Below, one piece after another: positions 56,672 through 64,000 of a DNA stretch of 64,000 nucleotides. The stretch lies in the NCBI GenBank assembly GCA_910574455.1, contig CAJSYZ010000005.1, positions 496,001-560,000 on the forward strand, in the 5' to 3' direction. The notes beneath the pieces are model-generated. The model saw nothing but the letters and a program-made list of their open reading frames with translations, had not been told where the DNA came from and did no database searches. Position numbers and translations under genes: made by a program. How positions within the stretch are numbered: the first letter of the stretch is position 1; every line of letters starts with the position of its first letter. Source of the stretch: Trichaptum fuscoviolaceum (lineage: Eukaryota; Basidiomycota; Agaricomycetes; Hymenochaetales; Trichaptaceae).

Positions 56672-57008
56672 AGCGTTGGTTGAAGGGAGAGTATAACATA
56701 GCTCGCATATATAATGCAGCGTAGATGCCTTTACTATCTTTCATAGTCCATCTTATCCTTTTGCTATTCCCCTGTCGTCATTTCCTGCCTTAATTCCCCA
56801 TTCTTTTGTCTCATTCCATGTTTTTTATGGCTAATCATGCTTGTTTCTTGTATGATTCTTGATCTCTTCCTCTCTTGCTCTCAACTCCTACCTTGTCACG
56901 CTCCTTGGTTCGGTTTTTCCTGCATTTTCCCCCTCTTAATTGTTGTATCTGCTGGTTCGTTGCATTCTCGATTACAGTCATTTATACAAGCAAAACAAAT
57001 ATACATTG

Positions 57009-58041
57009 TCATGATTTATTCTTCTCAAGAACGTCCTTCGCCTTTGCGGAAAATTGAAGCAAAGTTTCGACATCGCCTTGCGTGCGGCCTTCCTTCTCTA
57101 GTGAACCTTCTATACGTTTGTACAGCGCCGCAAGACCTTTGTATACGTCGCCTTCTCCACCTCCAACAAAGTCTGATATTTCCTCCATTTCTCCAACCCA
57201 TCGGTACGCTTTTGGAATCATACCGGGAACTGAACGAGAGAGTCTTTGAAGAAGCTGTGGCTGAGATTCGTGCAGCTCGGCAAGTAGAGCAGATGATGTT
57301 GCAGGCGATGCATTGTGTGCGGCTGATAGAGGTATGCCGTGAGTTATGGCATTGAAGAAAACACGTTGAGACTGACCAAGAATCATCGTGCTGAAGATTC
57401 CAGTGATGCCTTTTGTTATGCCCTTTATTCACGCGTATGAACAAGTAAATCCAGAGAAGTTTCAACTCTGTAAATATATAACTTACAGCATAAGACATCT
57501 TCAAGGCACTCGCATCGCCCACTCCGGCAACTCCATCACCCTTGAGGGGGCTGATCTTCAACCCAAAATCATTGAACCGTGCAAATTCATCAAGGACGTC
57601 CTCATCCTCCTTCTCGGCGCTTGCATAGATCGTCGGATTGTATGTGTCGCTCGGCGGTCCGCCGATGATCCCTGCATCCACAAATCGGATGAACGTGGGT
57701 TCGAAGAGACTGGCGATCCTCTTCGTCGTCTTTGGGCTGACAGCATTGCAATCGACAAATACAAGCTTGTCCTTCCGTATCGCACTCGATATCGTGGTGT
57801 TCACGAAACGCTGAGCGAAGGTGAATGCCTCGCTGGGCGGTAGGATGCTCAAAACCCACTCTGCGCGCGAGGCTAACTCATCGAAAGGGACGTCCTGTAT
57901 CCCGGCGTCTGCTGCACGCTTTCGAGTTGCATTCGACCGCCCTTCGAGGGTGGTATAGACTGAGAGCCCGTGTTTGACGAGTCGCGCTGCAACGGCGGCA
58001 CCCATTTCGCCCGCTGCTACGACAGCGACTCCGAGGGGCAT
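57009..58041 (-). CDS. NAD(P)-binding 6-phosphogluconate dehydrogenase-like protein (DUF1932 C-terminus)
   Basis: Starts MPLGVAVVAAGEMGAAVAAR at 58041, a Rossmann fold with the GxxGxxxA signature. Then WVLSILPPSEAFTFAQRF, LVFVDCNAVSPKTTKRI, FVDAGIIGGPPSDTYNPTIY and VAGVGDASALKMSYA before an intron of about 65 nt. The second part (ITGIFSTMILGQSQR, SVPGMIPKAYRWVGEMEEI, FVGGGEGDVYKGLAALYKRI) is the all-helical DUF1932 domain. The family is related to beta-hydroxyacid dehydrogenases; the substrate is not established. It is convergent with Num1: the two stops lie 340 bp apart. Confidence 0.82.
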
Positions 58042-58247
58042 CTCGAATACGGTTTCCGAGAACAAAAGCTACCTGACAAGCTTGAGTATACGTTTCTTGA
58101 GACCACAGTATCAACCTGAGTAAGATACATGGTGGAATTCCAAGCTGTTATTGCCAAGTATGGTGCTATTCCAAGAAACGTCGCACGAAGCCCTCAGGTA
58201 AACTCGTAAAGCAGTCGTAAGTGTCATGTTAGATCGACACCACACTG

Positions 58248-58268
58248 ATGACTGGCTTGCGAGTCTAG
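58248..58268. repeat. Short piece of the dispersed repeat
   Basis: 21 bp identical to 18374-18394 (ATGACTGGCTTGCGAGTCTA plus G). It lies between the divergently transcribed 6PGDH-like gene and GCP gene. Confidence 0.5.
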
Positions 58269-58587
58269 CCCTCAGGCCAGGTGTTCACAATACCATATGA
58301 ACATATCGTTCGGAAGTAAGTAGTGGAAGTTCATAGGTCTCTGAGGACGAAGTTCATCCACCTTGAGAAACTTGGGCTGACAAGCCAACTTGAACTTGAA
58401 AGTATTCCTTCAGTGACACTGAGAGCCCCTTGAAAGTCGACCGGGAAGAGAAGGGCGAGGATGGGATATTGCGAGAATTGTTTCGACTTCGTCGTCGCCG
58501 TCGTGGTTGACCCGCGCGACGCGACTCGACGCCTGCCACGACTTCGACTCCTACCAATCTTAAGTTGAGCTCAACGTATACAGTTCA

Positions 58588-61500
58588 ATGAGCGACTTCC
58601 TAAGCTCTTTACCAAGGCTCGAGCATCCAACAACCCTGAAGTTAGAAAAGCTACCTCCTCTCCGTACAAGCTTTCGCATTCCTAGGCTCGAAGAGAAACC
58701 ACAAAATCCCATTCTTGAATCAATCAAGACACGGATTGCAAACACACAGTCACTTCCCAAAGAGCTTGTCTTCTTAAGCCGCCATATAACACACTCGCTC
58801 ACGGATGATGGAGAAGCTGAAGATATATGGAAGCGAGCGTTGAGGGAAGGGCCCCTGTATAAGGTGCGCACTGCAAAGGACTTTCTGATCCTTGAATGTT
58901 CACTAAACCTCCGATCAGAATCATATCGCTTCATGGGACACGCTAAGGTCTACTTATGAGCACCCTTCGTCACCATCCCCCTTCATAACAGAGCAAGCTC
59001 CCCATGTTGTCTCCGCTGCGCGCCATCGGGCATATCCAAGATTGTATTCGCCGAATGATACAATCAAATACCTCAGCGCACAGGGTCTCGTAGAATGCTT
59101 AAACTCAACTCTTATCGGGTGTTCATCCGTGCTCCATTCTTGGGACGCGACAATAGGGCGCTTCGTGGCAACGCATCCGTCCGAAGAAAATCAAGTCGTC
59201 AAGATTATTATCGACGGCATGGATGAGGTCGTAAGTGACAGGCAAGTTTGAATCTGGTCGACCCAAGCAATGGTCTGATATAGATAAGAAAAAGCTATAT
59301 AGATCGTTTCTTGACACTTGGATCACTGCTGAGAAGGGTAGATGATCAAGTGCTTGAGATTCGACGACTGTGAGCTCTTCCTGTTAACATAATGATCCCG
59401 TTAACTGATTCTGTATCAGAGGTCGAGCATCGAATCCTACTATCTTTGGATTCGGGCATGCGCTTTCTGCTGCTCTCATTTACATTCGACAACTGGCTTC
59501 AAAAGCGGCTGCAACGGTGATGAACCGTGGCCTCGGCAGAATCGTTGACTACTGGCTAGCGTTTGAAGAGATTGAAAAAATAGCGCACACTCTCAGTCGG
59601 TTATGCAATCGAGTGGGTAATTCATCGATATTCACATGATTTTGTACTTAAAGACCACATAGGGTATCCATTTGTCTCCCCCAGATTTCGGCACACTGCC
59701 AACGACACCACCACAACTGCTATCTCATGTATATGAACACCTTTCGATGCACATCGAACAGCAATCGTCGAATAGTGTCCTAGGGCTTCTTGCATATATT
59801 ATAACCGTCTCCTCTCGGCCTTATTTTCAATCTTTGGGCCAGTCAATCGGCTTTGAAGGCCTTGGTCACACAATTGAGGCAGCTCGAAGTCGTGCACGAG
59901 AAGCTCGCTCTCAAGGACTCACAGATGTCTACGATGACGAGGAACCGGAAGCTGCTGAAGAAGGTGATATTGACCTTGAAGCGCAAGATGTCAATATCGA
60001 AGATTATCCGTCGTTCATGACAGAGGAGCTACGGGAGGCGGTAATCAGCGCGCGCAGGTCCATAAAAATCCTTTCGGCTCCGGAATTAGAGGACATTGCT
60101 CTGGAGGATATGGACAATAGGATGCTGGAATGGCTATGGACGGAAGAAGCTGTCAGCGCGCTGGCTTTGGGCATGGATTGCCATACGTCGAGCGGATCAA
60201 ACGCGTCTGGGACATCTACTCCTAAACCTGAGGTGATAGCCTCGACGAAGTATAAGCCTGAATTACTTCGTCTCGCCCTTTTCGACCTCGAGCCCGGCAC
60301 AGGCATTTCATACCCAGAAGGTAAACCGAATGTCGGATCGCAGACTACGAACTCATCACTGTCAGGATTTCTTTCATCCTTTCCGCGATCTTTCCCTTCG
60401 ATTGCTCCGACACTTCCCCTGCTTACAGATCTCGTATTTTCTCCTGTCAGAACTCAGGCCGCGTTGTTGAGCAGGGCCAGTCTGCGGCTGTTCATGGATC
60501 CGTCTAGCACTCTTCATCTTCGTGCCCACCTTACCCTTCTTCGAGGGTACCTCCTCATGACATCCCACGCATTCCGAGCGAGGTTGAGTGCTGCATTGTT
60601 CTCAGACCAGGATCTCGATGTGGTTAAGGATTTAAATACTCAGGCTCCGGTGCCCCTGAGGGAGTATGAACCTGGTATCCAGGAACGAGCAAGTGCGGAT
60701 ACGGTACGATCCTGGGCGGTTGGCCTATCTCCTAAACTCATCGAAAAATCACGAGGACAATGGCCGCCATATGATTCAGATCTGGCCTTTATCCTGCGTC
60801 GCGTCATCATGGACTCGCTCGAGTTCGTTCGGTTCTCAGAGCTGGTGAACCTTGTTGTGGATGATATCTGGAACGAGGCGGAAAGCAGGATAGGCTTCGT
60901 TACGAGACCTTTACCGAGCGGAAGAGGGAGGGAAAAGGGCGCAGATCCAAGAAGTGAGTCCTATATGATCCTTGTGTTATAAGACAGTTCTGATAGGTTG
61001 TTTGCCTCAAAGATATCGAGTGAGTATAATGATTGATGCTCGAGACCCGTCGCGTCTGACTTTCACCCCCAGAGCTCTTGACTTCCTTTACATGATCTAC
61101 AAACCCCCACGACCATTAACGTGTCTCATAACGGAGGATATACTTTTGAAGTACAGAAGGATATTCTCACTTCTCCTTCGTCTGCTTCGAGGTATGAGGA
61201 TGCTAATATATGGGAAGACTAATGTTCACTTCATTGTTTGCAGTTGAAAACGTTATGCGAATCATATTTCGTCTAACTCGCACGTCCTCCGATGCTATCT
61301 TCCCGTACAATTCTCGCGCTCAGAACATCCTAATTCACTTCCGCTTTGCGGCGCAATCGTTCATGATGTCATTCACGTCGTATGTGTATGATACGGCTAT
61401 CGGCGGAAACTTCGACGCCTTCCTCGCGCGTATTTCTTCTGCCGAGTCCTCACCCGACCTGGCCGCTGAGAACTACTTTTCTGACGTCTTTTCGTTGATG

Positions 61501-61946
61501 CAGAGGCACTCCCGAGTGATGGATGACATACTTTCTGCGTGCTTGCTGAGATCGGTCCAGAAAGCGGTACGGGAAATACTCGAAGCAGTCTTAGGCTCGA
61601 TTGTCGAGTTCGGAGTATTGGTTGGCAATGTAAAGAACGGACATGTCAAAGCAGCAGAAGCAGCGCTGAAGGTTGAGGAGCTGTTTGACCTATTCAAGGA
61701 GAAACGCAACTTACTGGTGGGTCTTCCTTCTTGCTTTGAGTTTAAAGTGATTACAACTTACATATTCTTGCATACAAGACGAAAGCCCTGCATAGGACTG
61801 TTGATAAGGACTCGACGACCCCGGGTCTCGACACCGAGGATAGCTCTAATCGAGCCAAAGAAAGAAGTCTGCCTTTGGCTCCCGGTGGGACTGAAGCTCT
61901 GGTGATGCTGCTGGATCAACTAACAGGCATGAGAGGCAAATCATAG
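58588..61946 (+). CDS. Gamma-tubulin complex component (GCP5/GCP6-like, Spc97/Spc98 family)
   Basis: Part of the gamma-tubulin ring complex that nucleates microtubules. Starts MSDFLSSLPRLEHPTTLKLE. The N-terminal GRIP1 region includes LSAQGLVECLNSTLIGCSSV, a GFGHALSAALIYIRQLASKA helix, YEHLSMHIEQQSSNSVLGLL and RRSIKILSAPELEDI. The GRIP2 region includes LHLRAHLTLLRGYLLMTSHA, RALDFLYMIYKPPRPLTCLI, then YRRIFSLLLRLLRVENVMRI, the long helix AAQSFMMSFTSYVYDTAIGG and DVFSLMQRHSRVMDDILSAC. The last exon gives TKALHRTVDKDSTTPGLD and the stop at 61944. The insert between RRSIKIL and LPLLTD and the weak N-terminus fit the larger GCP5/6 class better than GCP2/3. About eight introns. Confidence 0.78.
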
Positions 61947-62109
61947 CAATTTCAAATGGCATTAACATTCATTACGCTTAATTTACGCAGTTCATCGCAT
62001 GTATTTATGTATTAGTGTATATCTAATTCCGGTGATAGAGGTTATAAGGTCTTCCTTCTTGCATTAAACACATTTTAGTTCCCTCAACAGTGGATGGCTG
62101 TGTACACCC

Positions 62110-63919
62110 TTACACCTTGTGCTCAACGTTAGGCTTGGGCTTAATTGTGAAGCAACCAATCCCTAACGCAGATGTGAAGCCATCAATGAGGCGATGTGAC
62201 CAGTGTAAGAATGCGAAGGCTGCAGTGAGAACAGCTGCATGGAGGATGAGACGTTCAGTCTGCTCCTCTGGATGAAAGCTGTGTTTTACGGTGTCAGTAA
62301 TGCTCAGATGAACACTAGTCGACGAACCTGGGAGAAAGCAGTCCCATATTCACGTAGATCGCGCCAGCTGCTAGGGGTGCAAATGCCCCGAAGTTGAACC
62401 ACGGGAAAGGGGAGCGCGTCAGACGCGCGAGGATGATCCTTGGCCCGAGCTTCCCGAAAGCAAAGGTAATGAGGACCGCGAATTCGATGAGCCCTCCGTA
62501 TGGCGTCGTGCGGTCATCGAGGATATGGGAGGCCGGAGACAGTGCCCAGGAGCATGCGAGCCCGATGAAGATGAAGAAGGGAATATGTTCGGAGAGGGTC
62601 GGGAGGAACGGTAAGGAGGAATCGCGTCGAGATTTGCGCACATTGATGAGGCTGATTTGAACAAGACATCAGTCCTTGTGGAAGACTACGAAGTTGAACT
62701 AGATCCGTACCATTCAGGAATATGAATTAAGAGGAGCGACAGTAATGCTCTGTAGATTCGTGAGAACGCACTGCATTCATAAACTGTATGGCACGTACGA
62801 GAACACCACTACATCGTATAGATGGAAGCTCGGGCAGACCCACTTGAGGACTCCGAACGATCGAATCTCTCGTAGCCAAACCTGAGGGCCTACGCGTCTA
62901 TTTGTCAGTTTCGCGATCGCCGTTCAAGAGGAACAGGGCTTGCCGAATATAGCTGAGATAAGGTGTATGGCGCATGCTATGAGGACTCCTTCAGTCGGGC
63001 CGTTGAAGTAGCCAAGATATAAAGTTCCCGTGTGGTACTCTTCCCATGTGCTCTTGAGAGAGAAAGTGGGATTAAGTGGAATGTCGAAGGATGAAAAGCT
63101 GCTACTCACAAACCACATAGCGGCGCATCCGACAAGGACCAGGAAAACCCCTTTTGGGGATGGTCCCACACTAACGGACGCGACTTGAATAAGACCTCCG
63201 AGCCCACAGTTAAGGCTATCGATGGTGTGGTCGAATATGTGCCCTTCGCAAGGAGTCAGCTAAATCCGATCGACCATGACAAAAAGAGGGGAGTTCTACC
63301 CAGAGCAGAAGAAGTGCCCGTACGACGGGCTTGTCGGCCATCTACGTCTATAGTCAAAGATTAGTGGGGATAAGAAAGAATTGGTGAGGTTACATACTGT
63401 CGAATGTTTGGTAGAGGAACAATCCCACCGCGAAGCATAGATAGAGCCATGAGGGTCCCGGACTGACCAGGTCTGGCACGTATGTCGCAAGTAATAGCAC
63501 ACTATATAGGATTCTTGAGAAATATAGAAAGAAAGATTTGGGAGATAGCTGACTTTAATATGATGAATCCAAAACCAGACAGCGTTATCAAATTCGGTGC
63601 CATCCACATAGGAAACACATGGATGACCAGCTCAGACCCTAGTAGATATCGTTGTATTTGAATTTACTACAGCTTTTGCAGATGTAAAGGCTTACAGTGA
63701 CGTAGTACTGTATCCAGGTCAGCAAAAGCCTCACCCATTATGAGATGCGGGCTTACCATGATTATAGACAATTGACTTATCAATCGCAGAATATCGATAA
63801 AATCTGAATGAACGAGAAAACCGTTGGTCAGTCACTAACTCTTTTTACCTGAAACGAACATACCTTAAGTTAGATAGTGCTTCAGAACTGAAATATGGTT
63901 CATAAAATAGGCCGTGCAT
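62110..63919 (-). CDS. CDP-alcohol phosphotransferase (ethanolamine/choline phosphotransferase, EPT1/CPT1 type)
   Basis: Last step of the Kennedy pathway: transfers phosphoethanolamine or phosphocholine from the CDP form to diacylglycerol in the ER. The start MHGLFYEPYFSSEALSNLR runs by a short intron into FYRYSAIDKSIVYNH, the usual N-terminus. WMAPNLITLSGFGFIIL is the first membrane span. The catalytic motif DG-x2-AR-x8-G-x3-D-x3-D is read as DGRQARRTGTSSALGELFDH ending GID (about 63265-63345). Further spans include FLVLVGCAAMWFVSSSF, FFIFIGLACSWAL and FAVLITFAFGKLGPRIIL. A final exon ends ALGIGCFTIKPKPNVEHKV with the stop at 62110-62112. At least seven introns. The alcohol preference cannot be decided by eye. 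Confidence 0.88.
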
Positions 63920-64000
63920 GGTCGTGAAATGTCACTGGTCGCGGTTGAAAGAAGAAAAAATTACAAGTGGCTGGAATTTCGCTAAGAAATACTCTCGGCA

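Noticed and set aside
1..64000. CRISPR arrays, bacterial operons or prophage
   Set aside because: No regularly spaced repeat-spacer structure; all genes have spliceosomal introns and eukaryotic families.

Overview
The window looks like Agaricomycete (mushroom-forming basidiomycete) DNA. The evidence is class I hydrophobins, three cytochrome P450s (one CYP63-like), two basidiomycete multi-pass membrane families (DUF6533 and DUF6534), a small CaaX pheromone precursor beginning MDSFTT, a Tad-like LINE, and genes cut by many short introns (mostly 50-75 nt; a few models need 33-40 nt).

Layout. 1-8.7 kb: the 3' end of a hydrophobin gene, a 759-bp Tc1/mariner-type MITE, a small unknown four-exon gene, an XLF/NHEJ1 end-joining factor, dispersed repeats, and a truncated hAT transposase. 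8.7-18.2 kb: one Tad-like LINE with a 16-bp target-site duplication. It has been hit twice by related LTR elements that now remain as solo LTRs with 5-bp duplications (GCGGT and GTATC). The larger solo LTR carries a 474-bp TRIM-like element with two identical 142-bp terminal repeats. 18.3-28.1 kb: accessory genes, namely two divergent P450s, a decayed alpha/beta-hydrolase tail, and a DUF6533 membrane protein. 29.2-29.4 kb: a pheromone precursor with two tandem peptide units. 31-34 kb: COPII coat subunit Sec24. 34.7-37.1 kb: tandem alpha/beta-hydrolase paralogues, the second with a damaged nucleophile elbow. 37.8-40.4 kb: exonuclease 1. 40.8-50.8 kb: accessory genes (unknown gene, DUF6534 protein, BTB protein, CYP63-like P450, complete hydrophobin). 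51.4-63.9 kb: conserved cell-biology genes, namely a Num1/ApsA cortical dynein anchor, a DUF1932 6PGDH-like dehydrogenase, a gamma-tubulin complex protein, and a CDP-alcohol (ethanolamine/choline) phosphotransferase.

The two observations I rate highest are the two-unit pheromone precursor at 29.2 kb and an array of nine QT/QV motifs in the Num1 homologue. The array resembles multivalent binding sites for dynein light chain LC8, which would suit a protein that anchors dynein. The nested transposon stack is a clear, datable insertion history. Exon-intron models were made by eye from splice signals and reading-frame continuity, so start codons and small exons carry uncertainty.
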